Shown here in pieces: positions 37,921 through 46,794 of a stretch of 64,000 nt of DNA; position 1 is the first letter of the stretch, and every line of letters begins with the position of its first letter. The notes beneath the pieces were generated by a model. It made no database searches. It saw nothing but the letters and a program-made list of their open reading frames with translations, and was not told where the DNA came from. The position numbers and the translations under genes were made by a program. The DNA is taken from NCBI RefSeq assembly GCF_963677005.1, contig NZ_OY781616.1, positions 1,557,501 through 1,621,500 on the forward strand, read 5' to 3'. Origin of the DNA: Maridesulfovibrio sp. GTDB taxonomy: Bacteria; Desulfobacterota; Desulfovibrionia; Desulfovibrionales; Desulfovibrionaceae.

Positions 37921-38283
37921 ATGGAACAAAAGGATCTCGCGTTTTTCCGTGAAACCCTGAACAAGATGCTTGATGACATCCTGCAGAAGGGCCAGGAAAC
38001 CATAGAGGATATGACCGAGTCCGGTGAGAACTATGCCGACCCCGCAGACCGTGCAACGGCCGAGTCGGACCGGGCGTTTACCCTGCGCCTGCGCGACAGG
38101 GAACGCAAGCTCATCAAAAAAATTCAGAGAGCCATTCAGCGCATTGACGACGGGGATTTCGGCATATGCCACTCCTGCGGCGAAGATATTTCGATAGCTC
38201 GCCTCAAAGCCCGTCCGGTGACAACTCTCTGTATAGCCTGCAAAAGCAAGCAGGAAGAAGACGAAAAAAACCGCGGGGACTAA
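37921..38283 (+). CDS. dksA: DksA/TraR-type zinc-finger transcription factor
   Basis: 120 residues. A two-helix coiled coil carries the tip motif D40-x-x-D43-x-A45 that DksA inserts in the RNA polymerase secondary channel. The zinc finger is C-H-S-C...C-I-A-C. With ppGpp such proteins tune rRNA and amino-acid promoters. It is shorter than E. coli DksA (151) at the N-terminus, as in many delta-proteobacteria. AGAGG precedes ATG. rqcH follows after 13 bp. Confidence 0.9.
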   Translation: MEQKDLAFFRETLNKMLDDILQKGQETIEDMTESGENYADPADRATAESDRAFTLRLRDRERKLIKKIQRAIQRIDDGDFGICHSCGEDISIARLKARPVTTLCIACKSKQEEDEKNRGD

Positions 38284-38296
38284 CCCCGGATCAATA

Positions 38297-39832
38297 ATGG
38301 ACGCCCATTTCTTTCGAGCCCTGTGCTGCGAACTTGAGGAATACCTCAAGGGACGCAGGGTTGAAAAAATATTTTCCCCGGCTGACGGAGTGTGGACTTT
38401 TGTACTCCAGTCAAAGGGGGGAAAGGAATATCTTCTGTTCAGGCCTGCCAAATCGGCAGGCCTGCTTTTTATATCAAGAGTGAAACCAGTGAATCCGGCC
38501 AATCCTCCGGCGCAGGTAATGTGGCTGCGCAAGAGACTGGCCGGACGCAGACTTTTCGAAGCCGAGCACGACTGGATCAATCTGCGCATCGCTTTTACCC
38601 TCTCGCCGTTCAGGCAGCCGGATAAATACCGCTATCTGCTGCTGGACATGAAAAAAGGTGTCTCCCTTGTACATGAATTGCCTGACGATTTCGGCGGTTC
38701 TGTACGCTGGCCGGACCTTTCCGCAATCAAATCAGAAGAAGACATCTGGAAAGACTATCCGCAGATATCCCCTCCCCTGCGCAGACATCTAAGCATCATT
38801 CCGGCAGAAGAAGGCAGCAGTCTGCTCCTGTCGCTGGAAAATGGATCTCCGGACAAGTTCTACATCTCCGCAGGAAAAAAGGGAGAACCGTCCCCGCCCA
38901 GGGTATGGCGCTCCGGGAAAAATCCGGAAATATTTCATTCCGCAATAGAAGCTGCCGCAGTATACGGGGAAAAAATTCTTTTTCCGGTCATGGAGCGCAT
39001 GGAAAATGCTGAGCAGAGAAACCTGCTTAAATCCGGAAACAGAAAATATCGTAAGGTGCTGGCCCGTATAGAACAGGAAGAAAAAAGGCTTAAGGAACTG
39101 CTTGGGCGCAAGGTTGAAGCTGAGGCACTTCAGGCTGAGATGTACCGCATTCGGGATATGCGAGAGCTGGACCGGATTACAGTATGCCATCCGGAAAAAG
39201 GTGAGATGGAAATCAGCCTGGGCCCTTCCATGACCCCGACCGAAAACATGGAACGAATCTTCCGGTTCGCGGCAAAGGCCACCAGAGGTCTCAAGCACAT
39301 GGAACGCAGACGCAGTGAAGTTGAGGCTGAACACGAAAAATTTCTGAATTCAAACATGATGCCCGCAGAATCTCGTGGCGGCAAAAAGAAACACGCCGTA
39401 GAAATTCCAAAAAAATACAAGAACATCCCTGCGGCCATATTCGTTTCATCGGACGGTTTTCTGATTATTCGCGGAAAGAACAGCAAGGCCAACCACGAAA
39501 TCCTGAGCAAGGTTTCATCCGTTTTCGATTACTGGTTCCATGTACAGGATGGTCCGGGATCGCACGTCATACTCAAGCGCGACCATCCCGGGCAGGATGT
39601 GCCGGAAGAATCCATGCGCGAAGCCGCGGCTCTTGCCGCGCTGAAAAGCTACCGGAACAATGATTCAAAAGCGGATGTGATGTGCGCACTGGTCAAGGAT
39701 GTGCGCAAGGTCAAAGGGTATGCCCACGGGCAGGTGGCTGTGGATAACGTGCTTATGAACCTGCACGTCGGAATTGACCCCGAACTGGAAGACAGACTGA
39801 CCCGCCAGCCGGACCGGGAATCGGACGACTGA
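38297..39832 (+). CDS. rqcH: NFACT-domain protein, RqcH/Rqc2-like
   Basis: 511 residues: an N-terminal NFACT-N domain (M-D-A-H-F-F-R-A-L; L-F-I-S...), a central coiled coil (about 240-345), and a C-terminal NFACT-R domain from about residue 375, with G-F-L-I-I-R-G-K-N and D-Y-W-F-H-V-Q-D-G-P-G-S-H. In Bacillus RqcH binds stalled 60S-like subunits and recruits tRNA-Ala for tailing. The second half of the coiled coil is shorter than usual. Cotranscribed with dksA. Confidence 0.85.
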   Translation: MDAHFFRALCCELEEYLKGRRVEKIFSPADGVWTFVLQSKGGKEYLLFRPAKSAGLLFISRVKPVNPANPPAQVMWLRKRLAGRRLFEAEHDWINLRIAFTLSPFRQPDKYRYLLLDMKKGVSLVHELPDDFGGSVRWPDLSAIKSEEDIWKDYPQISPPLRRHLSIIPAEEGSSLLLSLENGSPDKFYISAGKKGEPSPPRVWRSGKNPEIFHSAIEAAAVYGEKILFPVMERMENAEQRNLLKSGNRKYRKVLARIEQEEKRLKELLGRKVEAEALQAEMYRIRDMRELDRITVCHPEKGEMEISLGPSMTPTENMERIFRFAAKATRGLKHMERRRSEVEAEHEKFLNSNMMPAESRGGKKKHAVEIPKKYKNIPAAIFVSSDGFLIIRGKNSKANHEILSKVSSVFDYWFHVQDGPGSHVILKRDHPGQDVPEESMREAAALAALKSYRNNDSKADVMCALVKDVRKVKGYAHGQVAVDNVLMNLHVGIDPELEDRLTRQPDRESDD

Positions 39833-39846
39833 TCCATTCCGACAGG

Positions 39847-40860
39847 CTATGCAGTGCGGGAAACGCTCTCTCCAAGCATTGCCAGAACCATGTTCCGTTC
39901 CTGCTTGAGGCGGTTGTCCACACTCTGCCTGACGGCACTTGTGGAGGATGAAAACTGCCCTGTGCGTTCTCCGTAGATCTCTTTCACCAGATCAGCGGGA
40001 AACCCCTTGCTTTCCGCTCCGGCTGCAAGTTTGTCTATGGCCCGGGAAATCAACTGGGAAGCGCCTGTGGGGCCATGCTGAACCGATGTGGACCAAAGCA
40101 CCTCGCGAACAGGTCCCGGAAGAGAATTCATGTCCACCCCGGTCATTTCAAATATCATTTTCACAGCCGGATCGTAGTGGCTCTTCTGGATAAAATCGTG
40201 CTGCAGCTTTTCAAATCCGGCCGGATCTGCGAATGCTATTTTTTTCCACACATCCGGCATCAGACCGGATTTGGACCCCGTGTTAGCAGGCCCAGCCCCG
40301 CTCAGCTTATCCGCTATCTCAGGAGCCTTTTCCTTCAAGAAGCTGATGAATCTGTCCATGGTGCCGGTGTTCGAAGCGATCTGATACTTTCCGTATGACG
40401 TTCCGCCGACCCTGTCATACCCGATGGCGGCAGCTCCTTTGTTCCCGGATTCGAATTTTGCCGAGAGGCTCCCGGTCACGTCATTTGCCGACATTTTTTT
40501 GACAGGACTTTCATGGGTAACGGACTGGGGAGCCGGGTACGGATTGTTCCGCAACCTGGCCAGGCTTCCTGACGGGTTGATCCCTTTTACCGAGTTGAGG
40601 GCGCTGAGAGCTTCCAGCACAAGCAGGTTGTTCATAACCCCCATGTCCATATCCGAAGAAGGGAACCCCTCATCATCAGATGAACCGGAAAGGAGTTTGT
40701 TCGCCATGGACATTTCCATGTCGAACATCTGCTGCTCACCTTTTACCGCAGCCGCACCGGCTGTGGACGAACCTTTCCCAGAAACCCCGGAAGGACCTCC
40801 GGACGGGCCGGTTCCAAGCATCCTCAAAATTGCGGAAACATCATTACTAACACTGGACAT
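39847..40860 (-). CDS. Predicted muramidase-like protein with disordered N-terminus
   Basis: 337 residues from ATG 40860 (GAGGT upstream; the frame extends to 40908 without a site). Residues 1-120 are Ser/Gly/Met-rich and disordered. From about 130 there is a lysozyme-like region with F-E-S-G-N-K-G, G-G-T-S-Y-G-K-Y-Q-I and S-T-S-V-Q-H-G-P, where the Glu may be catalytic. There is no Sec signal peptide, so export would need a flagellar, type VI or holin-like route. It is convergent with rqcH. The family name is inferred from the motifs. Confidence 0.65.
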   Translation of the reverse strand: MSSVSNDVSAILRMLGTGPSGGPSGVSGKGSSTAGAAAVKGEQQMFDMEMSMANKLLSGSSDDEGFPSSDMDMGVMNNLLVLEALSALNSVKGINPSGSLARLRNNPYPAPQSVTHESPVKKMSANDVTGSLSAKFESGNKGAAAIGYDRVGGTSYGKYQIASNTGTMDRFISFLKEKAPEIADKLSGAGPANTGSKSGLMPDVWKKIAFADPAGFEKLQHDFIQKSHYDPAVKMIFEMTGVDMNSLPGPVREVLWSTSVQHGPTGASQLISRAIDKLAAGAESKGFPADLVKEIYGERTGQFSSSTSAVRQSVDNRLKQERNMVLAMLGESVSRTA

Positions 40861-41040
40861 GGCAATACCTCTGTCAAAAATACATCTTCTTGACAGGTAT
40901 AAATGCACCGCTCATGCCAAACGAGCTATCTACTTGAATAAAAAAGGAAATCACCCGCATCCTCAGACACAGGTGATTCTATAGGCATAAAAACACATCG
41001 TATTTAACGAGCTGAATGTTTTTTTAACAAACTGATTTTA

Positions 41041-43674
41041 TCATTTCTCTTCTTTATCATCTTCGATCAGGAACAGCTCACGCTTCTTCTTCTCAAAGAC
41101 AACCGCCGCACGGAACGCGGATATAGCCAGAGCAAGGATGCTTAGTATCAGGATCATGCCCTGCTGAAACTCCCATTTCTGGCGGATAATCATATCTATG
41201 ACAAAGTTGGATGGGAAATTCTTAGAGTAATAAATAAGAGCCGGAACGCACAGAAGCGCCATCCCCAGAAAAAGAACTTCCAGCCAGATAAAACTCCTTC
41301 CGAGAAGCATCACGAACAGGGTGGAATCACGAATAACACGCAGGGTTACCAGCCTGTGGCGCAGTTTTTTCAACCGTTCGTCAATACGGGAAAGGTACTG
41401 CTGGGTCTTGCGGAATGTTTCCGCCTGATTAAGATTCTGAGTCTTTATCCAGTAAATCTTGTCTGCACAGTAGTTGAAATCACCGTTGAACTCGGTAAGA
41501 AGCTTAGGAAACGGAAACCATGAAGCTTCCCGCTGGATATCCAGCAGTTCCTCACGATATATTTCCAATTTCTTATTGATGACCTTGATCTCATACTCCA
41601 CCCGTTTTTCAATTTCCTGGGTGAGCCGGGCAACCCCGGAAGTAAGATGCCGGAAGGCCACATAGTTATTTATCTTGGCCAGCTTACGCATCCTATCCAT
41701 AAACTTGGCGGCGTCGTCCGCAAATTCATGTCCTTCCTCAAACCACTGTGAAATATCTTCCGCCAGCGAATCCATGCCTGCGGCAATCTCCTTGGCCTCG
41801 GCCTCGGCAATTTCCCAGAGTTGTCCCAGAGCCTGCAGGACGGTCAGTCGTCCTCGATCAAGTTCCGGATCAATGGCCACTCTGTTGAAATAATGAGGAT
41901 CACGCTCGATGAGATCTTCGAAATACGGCACGGCCTGCTCCGCAAAGCCCATTTTAACCATGCACACAGCCCGGCGATAAAGCGGATCAAGCCATTCCGG
42001 ACACAGCCTGGCCGCCCGCCGATACGTATTGCTTGCGTCCCCGAAATCTCCTCCGACCTCCTGCATGCGGGCCTGAAGATAAATGAAATATCCCTGCTGC
42101 AGGGGAGAAAAGCTCAGGCGTTCCGCTTCCTGCCAGTAAAAGTAGGCCTGTTCTCCATTGCCGTTCTCAAGTTCTATAAAACCGATAAGGGCTCTGGGCT
42201 GGTAGCTTCGGCTGAATCGAATCATGGCGTTCTTGGTCAGCAGCTCGGCATCTGTAAGAGAACCGTTGACCATGGCATCATATGCCGACCAGATAAGCTC
42301 GCCCTCTTCCGGTCCCTGATCCATAATTCCGCGCGGCCATTCCTTGCCTCTGCTGCGCCAGACCATGTAAAGTGTCCGCAGCTGCGAAACGGCATTGATG
42401 GAAAACAGAGCCTTGGTAATGATTCCTTCGTAGCCGTTTCCACCGGCGACCAGTTTGGAAAATTCTTCGGCAACATTCTCCTTGCCCTGCATGCTCAAAT
42501 CAATATTCTGGAACCCTTCATTGAATTTATCGCTGTCAATGGCCGCCAGATTTTTCCAGGCCCTCAAATCCAGCCCTTTGAGCTGCCGGCTGGGACATTC
42601 CGCCGGGGTATGGTTTTTCATTCCGCAATAGAAGCAGTCATCGTTCTCACCGACGGAAACCCTGCGGGAAATGGTGACTTCAATAGCGCTGGAAGAAACA
42701 TCCTGCGCACCTTGCTTCAGACTTACATGGCACCAGCTCTCCACGGTTTCCTGCTCGCTGCCGAAACGGACTTCGTTGATGGCGAAATCCGCCCCGAGGA
42801 GGTAGGCATCCCGATAACGCAGGTGGGGGCTGTCCGGAGTGAGCTTGTCCCAGTCAAGGTGGACCTTGCGCAGAATCTCGTCATTGAAGCTCATGTTCAT
42901 CTGCGGGACCAGTGCCATTACTGTAGGCCAGTAGTGCCCCTCTTCATCGTTGCCTCTGGCCTTTGTTATGATAGAAAGAAGCTCGCGCAGGAAAGTGCGC
43001 AGCAGGGAAAGTGAGCCGATGGGTAGTATTACCCGCACTTCGGAAGTAATGTACTGAATACCGAGTTTCTGAAGCAGCAGTTGGATATCGGAAAAAAAAG
43101 AACGCCAGCCGCGTATAAATTCCTTGTCAGACTGATTGCCTACCGGGATAATTATGAAATACCAGCTCAACAGGGAATCGTACACCAAACCCTGATCAGG
43201 AACCAGCGTCACCCATCCCGACTTCGAAATACCGGTTGGAGTCCTTGTTTCCTCAAGGTTAAGCCCGGCAATCTTCTTGATTTCATCCGATAACTGGGGA
43301 TGAACCATTACCTCGAACTCTTTAGGGGTTGCCACTTCCTGGGAAGTGAACTCATCGGCAACCTTGAGCGAAAGATCAAGACTGTAATCCACAAGAAGAG
43401 TGGCCGGCATTATCTGCATGAACACGGCCATCGGATTCAGCCTGGCCCATATTTCAAGCCGCGCTGCAACCCGGAAGACATCGCTGCTGAAAAAAAACCA
43501 GTATGCCTGATTACGCGATTCGCTCATAAGCAATCCGCCGAAATCACTCAGGCTGCGCACAATAGATTCATCCAGATCCTCTCCCCAAGCGAGCCAGACA
43601 CCATACCCACGGTTAACCATGCGTGAATGGCTGACAATGGGGAAATTTTCAAATAAGGTGGAAATCTGAAACAA
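41041..43674 (-). CDS. Large TPR protein with CCHC zinc knuckle and C-terminal membrane segments
   Basis: 877 residues, start TTG 43674 with AAGGAG 8 bases ahead. Residues 1-330 are an unrecognised alpha/beta region. C347-x2-C350-x4-H355-x4-C360 is a zinc knuckle of the nucleocapsid type, embedded as C-F-Y-C-G-M-K-N-H-T-P-A-E-C. Residues about 420-620 contain TPR-like repeats (A-L-I-G-F-I-E-L-E-N-G-N, L-Y-R-R-A-V-C-M-V-K-M-G). A coiled coil (about 660-790) and two membrane segments (about 795-820 and 838-858) follow. No family recognised. Divergent from the MoaE-like gene with only 29 bp between start codons. Confidence 0.8.
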   Translation of the reverse strand: MFQISTLFENFPIVSHSRMVNRGYGVWLAWGEDLDESIVRSLSDFGGLLMSESRNQAYWFFFSSDVFRVAARLEIWARLNPMAVFMQIMPATLLVDYSLDLSLKVADEFTSQEVATPKEFEVMVHPQLSDEIKKIAGLNLEETRTPTGISKSGWVTLVPDQGLVYDSLLSWYFIIIPVGNQSDKEFIRGWRSFFSDIQLLLQKLGIQYITSEVRVILPIGSLSLLRTFLRELLSIITKARGNDEEGHYWPTVMALVPQMNMSFNDEILRKVHLDWDKLTPDSPHLRYRDAYLLGADFAINEVRFGSEQETVESWCHVSLKQGAQDVSSSAIEVTISRRVSVGENDDCFYCGMKNHTPAECPSRQLKGLDLRAWKNLAAIDSDKFNEGFQNIDLSMQGKENVAEEFSKLVAGGNGYEGIITKALFSINAVSQLRTLYMVWRSRGKEWPRGIMDQGPEEGELIWSAYDAMVNGSLTDAELLTKNAMIRFSRSYQPRALIGFIELENGNGEQAYFYWQEAERLSFSPLQQGYFIYLQARMQEVGGDFGDASNTYRRAARLCPEWLDPLYRRAVCMVKMGFAEQAVPYFEDLIERDPHYFNRVAIDPELDRGRLTVLQALGQLWEIAEAEAKEIAAGMDSLAEDISQWFEEGHEFADDAAKFMDRMRKLAKINNYVAFRHLTSGVARLTQEIEKRVEYEIKVINKKLEIYREELLDIQREASWFPFPKLLTEFNGDFNYCADKIYWIKTQNLNQAETFRKTQQYLSRIDERLKKLRHRLVTLRVIRDSTLFVMLLGRSFIWLEVLFLGMALLCVPALIYYSKNFPSNFVIDMIIRQKWEFQQGMILILSILALAISAFRAAVVFEKKKRELFLIEDDKEEK

Positions 43675-43703
43675 AACAACAACTCCTTATCTGCGGAGGA
43701 ATA

Positions 43704-44066
43704 ATGGACATTTCTAAAAAAATTGCCGAACTGAAACAAGACCCTGAATTTGCCGCCAACGTAGGCATGATACTCATCCACAACGGAATAGTCCGCGGCT
43801 GGTCACGCGGGACTCATGCCGATGTCAGCGGAATTGAAATCCAGGCGGACCATAAAAAAATTGAAGAACTCCGCCAGGAACACGAGCAGATGGACGGCAT
43901 TTATAAAATTGTTGTCCACGCCAACGAAGGCACCTTCAAGCCCGGTGACGACGTGCTCTTCCTGATTGTTGCCGGTGACATCCGCGAAAACGTAAAAGCA
44001 TGCCTCGCAAGCCTGCTCGACAGAGTAAAGTCGGAAGCCTTCACCAAAAAAGAAATTTTCGCCTGA
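43704..44066 (+). CDS. MoaE-like molybdopterin synthase large-subunit homologue
   Basis: 120 residues. The layout V-G-M-I-L-I-H-N-G-I-V-R near residue 20, the K-P-G-D-D-V-L-F-L-I-V strand and the closing K-S-E-A-F-T-K-K-E-I-F follow MoaE. MoaE inserts sulfur from MoaD thiocarboxylate into cyclic pyranopterin. The usual H-R-x-G is H-A-N-E-G, so the catalytic Arg is missing, and the protein is about 30 residues shorter than E. coli MoaE. Lys-Lys-Glu near the C-terminus is kept. It may be a specialised variant. GGAGG precedes ATG. Confidence 0.8.
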   Translation: MDISKKIAELKQDPEFAANVGMILIHNGIVRGWSRGTHADVSGIEIQADHKKIEELRQEHEQMDGIYKIVVHANEGTFKPGDDVLFLIVAGDIRENVKACLASLLDRVKSEAFTKKEIFA

Positions 44067-44082
44067 TCCGACAATACATCGC

Positions 44083-44126
44083 GGTCCGGGTCAACTCCGG
44101 CTGGAGTATAGCCCGGACCAGTTTTA
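44083..44126 (+). terminator. Bidirectional terminator between moaE-like gene and glycosyltransferase
   Basis: GGTCCGGG...CCCGGACC with an inner ACTCC/GGAGT hairpin, then TTTT. Confidence 0.75.
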
Positions 44127-45008
44127 ATTTCCAATAAATTCGGCAGGGTCAACCGAGTATCCCTGCACCAGTTTTTCCACCAGCTCCTCAATCCTCAAAG
44201 CATCATGCTCTCTGCCTCTTTTACGGCATCCTCCGGCATAAAAACCGGCCTTGCGCCGGATCTCGGTAAGAACGGATTCACGTTGTCCAACGTTTAAATC
44301 ACCACCGGCAAGCATTTTGGCCATGGAATAAATGCGTAGCAGGTCAAGACAGGGCACTGAATTGGATAGCTGATCCGGCCTTCCTCCGTGTTTTACCGTA
44401 AGGCTCTCCCGGAGCAGTCCTACCGGGTACTTGAGGCCGGACCGAATCCAGAGGTCGTAGTCCTCACACGCGGACATCCGTTCGTCAAACAGACCGATCT
44501 GCTCCAGAAAAGATCGGGTAAACATCACGCACGAAGGACTTACCATGCACATTTCAAGGGAGCGTTCCCAGAAGAATCCTTCCGGTTTCTCATGCTTTTT
44601 GCACTGATTCACCCGCCTGCCGTTACGAATCCATATTTCCTCGGTCTGGCTAATCTGCCACCCGCCCCGCTTCATAAAATCAAGCTGTTTTTCAAGCTTC
44701 TCTGCCAGCCATTCATCATCTGAATCCAGAAGAGCGATAAACCGTCCGCCTGAAATATTCAGTGCATGGTTACGGGCTGCGGAAACCCCACCGTTCTCGC
44801 GGGAAACAACCCGCAGTCTACGGTCATCTATTTCGGCGAGCACGGAAAAGGTATCATCTGTAGAACCGTCATCCACCACGATGCATTCAAAATTCCTCCA
44901 GGTCTGTGCCAGAACGGATTGTACGGCCCTCATAACCATTGCAGAACGATTATATGTAGGTATAATAACCGAAACCTCGGGAACGGAATATTCAATTTTT
45001 TTAACCAT
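44124..45008 (-). CDS. Family 2 glycosyltransferase
   Basis: 294 residues, GT-A fold. It has V-S-V-I-I-P-T-Y-N-R near residue 10, V-V-D-D-G-S-T-D near 42-49, the metal-site L-L-D-S-D-D-E-W near 95, and an E-D-Y-D-L-W acceptor motif (C-E-D-Y-D-L-W). It transfers a nucleotide sugar to a surface glycan. It is not cotranscribed with its neighbours, so the pathway is unclear. Confidence 0.92.
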   Translation of the reverse strand: MVKKIEYSVPEVSVIIPTYNRSAMVMRAVQSVLAQTWRNFECIVVDDGSTDDTFSVLAEIDDRRLRVVSRENGGVSAARNHALNISGGRFIALLDSDDEWLAEKLEKQLDFMKRGGWQISQTEEIWIRNGRRVNQCKKHEKPEGFFWERSLEMCMVSPSCVMFTRSFLEQIGLFDERMSACEDYDLWIRSGLKYPVGLLRESLTVKHGGRPDQLSNSVPCLDLLRIYSMAKMLAGGDLNVGQRESVLTEIRRKAGFYAGGCRKRGREHDALRIEELVEKLVQGYSVDPAEFIGN

Positions 45009-45221
45009 ACGGATTTTCCATCGCAGATGTTATAATAAAAAAACAGTATTTTTTATGTAATTGAAAAGGCTGACGGACAGTCATATCCCATGTGAGCATG
45101 AATATTTTCACCCACAAATGTCAGTCCGCAACAGGAATTCCACACTGGTCAAAGGGAATAGACGTATTCCTAACAATCTTTTTTTCTTGACTCTTTAATA
45201 AACGGATTGTCATTTACCTGC

Positions 45222-46328
45222 ATGCGTATCTTTCAAGTCATCAACGTCCGCTGGTTCAATGCCACATCATGGTATGCCCTCTACCTCAGCCGTTTGCTGC
45301 AGGATGCGGGACACGAAGTTCTGGTCATAACCGTCCCGGACTCCGAAACGGAGACAAAAGCCCGTCAGATGGGCCTAACGGTGGAAACAATTGAACTCAA
45401 TTCCACCAGTCCGGTCACGCTTTTCAAAGCCTGCTCCAAAGTACTGGCTCTCGTACACCAGAAAAAACCGCATATAGTCAACTGCCACAGGGGCGAGGCA
45501 TTTTTCTGGTGGGGGATACTCAGAAAAATGCGTCTGGGTTTCAAGCTTATAAGGACCAGGGGAGATCAACGCCTGCCCAAAAGCGATTTCATAAACCGCC
45601 ACCTGCATTCCACCATTGCCGATGGCGTGGTGGTTACAAACAAACGCATGGCGGAACATTTTCTGAAGAAAATGGAACTCGCCGAAAGCAGACTCTGGCT
45701 TATTCACGGCGGGGTCGATACAGACCGTTTCCGGTTCGACCCCGAAGGCAGGGAAAATGTCCGCAGGGAATTCGGATTTGAAAAAGACGACTTTGTGATA
45801 GGCATGCTGGGACGCTTCGACCGGGTCAAAGGGCAGAAAGAGCTCATAGAAGCCGTAGCCAAGACCCGTCTCAACGTCAAAGACAGGCCGATAAAACTCT
45901 TTCTTATAGGATTTCCCACAGCCACCAGCAAACACGAAGTGGATACGTGGATTGCAGAAAAGCAACTCGGGGACATAACGGTCATAAGCGGCGTGGTGGA
46001 TGACGTGGCTGCCTGCATTTCCGCACTTGATCTCGGAGTCATAGCTTCGCTGTGGTCGGAAACCATTGCCCGGGCAGCACTTGAAATAATGGCCTGCCGC
46101 AGGCCTCTTATCTCAACGGATGTGGGAGTGATGCCGGACCTGCTTCCGGCAGAGGCACTCGTCCCGGCTCAGGATGCAAATGCCCTGTCCATGAAACTGA
46201 CCGACGCGGTAAACAAACCGGAATTTCTGGAAAAACTTCTATCAGAGCACGCCAGGACCATGTCTCAACTTACCGGCAGGGATTTTCTGAAAAGGACCAT
46301 GACCTTATATCAGGGCGTGCTGGAATAG
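45222..46328 (+). CDS. Family 4 glycosyltransferase
   Basis: 368 residues from ATG 45222 (TTG 45207 is also in frame). GT-B fold: N-terminal acceptor domain with N-C-H-R-G-E-A, C-terminal donor domain with G-M-L-G-R-F-D-R-V-K-G and the late S-E-T-I-A-R-A-A-L-E motif holding the E-x7-E pair. This resembles lipopolysaccharide-core or capsule enzymes. Convergent with the acetyltransferase gene, 3 bp apart. Confidence 0.9.
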   Translation: MRIFQVINVRWFNATSWYALYLSRLLQDAGHEVLVITVPDSETETKARQMGLTVETIELNSTSPVTLFKACSKVLALVHQKKPHIVNCHRGEAFFWWGILRKMRLGFKLIRTRGDQRLPKSDFINRHLHSTIADGVVVTNKRMAEHFLKKMELAESRLWLIHGGVDTDRFRFDPEGRENVRREFGFEKDDFVIGMLGRFDRVKGQKELIEAVAKTRLNVKDRPIKLFLIGFPTATSKHEVDTWIAEKQLGDITVISGVVDDVAACISALDLGVIASLWSETIARAALEIMACRRPLISTDVGVMPDLLPAEALVPAQDANALSMKLTDAVNKPEFLEKLLSEHARTMSQLTGRDFLKRTMTLYQGVLE

Positions 46329-46331
46329 AAA

Positions 46332-46757
46332 TCAGATCGGGCGAATCTTCGCTGGAACACCCACGGCAAGATGGTTGTCCGGAACATCCTGCAGGACAAC
46401 GGCATTGGCCCCTATGCGGCAGTTTTTCCCCACGGTGACAGGACCTAGAACCCTGGCTCCGCTGCCTATAAGCGTTCCGCTGCCTATGACCGGAACTTCA
46501 GCCATACCGGACCTGCCGCCAATGGTCACACAACTTCCGACACTTACATTGTCACCGATCACCGCATCGTGGTGTATGACAATGCCGAGCCCTCCGTAGC
46601 CGAGGTCTACCCCTTTGCCGATCTGTGCGCCGAGACCGATCTGACAGCTGAATATTATCCGGATGAATAACTTGTTGATCAGTTGCGGAAGGACCGGAAC
46701 TTTTTTTCGGTAAAGCCAAAAAGCCACTCGATAAAAAAACAGGACCAGCCTGCTCAT
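46332..46757 (-). CDS. Serine O-acetyltransferase-like hexapeptide transferase
   Basis: 141 residues from ATG 46757, preceded by a GGGGGGA site. A left-handed beta-helix begins at about residue 42 with I-G-x-G repeats, H-H-D-A-V-I-G-D and G-A-N-A-V-V-L-Q. The ending D-N-H-L-A-V-G-V-P-A-K is typical of CysE/WecB-type acetyltransferases. It lacks the long CysE N-terminal domain, so a sugar acetyltransferase is more likely. It begins 37 bp after mltB. Confidence 0.85.
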   Translation of the reverse strand: MSRLVLFFYRVAFWLYRKKVPVLPQLINKLFIRIIFSCQIGLGAQIGKGVDLGYGGLGIVIHHDAVIGDNVSVGSCVTIGGRSGMAEVPVIGSGTLIGSGARVLGPVTVGKNCRIGANAVVLQDVPDNHLAVGVPAKIRPI

Positions 46758-46794
46758 ATAATCCCCCCTGCCCCTGTATTCCTGACTTTGCTGA

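Noticed and set aside
41821..43014. 397-codon plus-strand frame
   Set aside because: Antisense to the 877-residue TPR protein. No ribosome-binding site; composition unlike a real protein.
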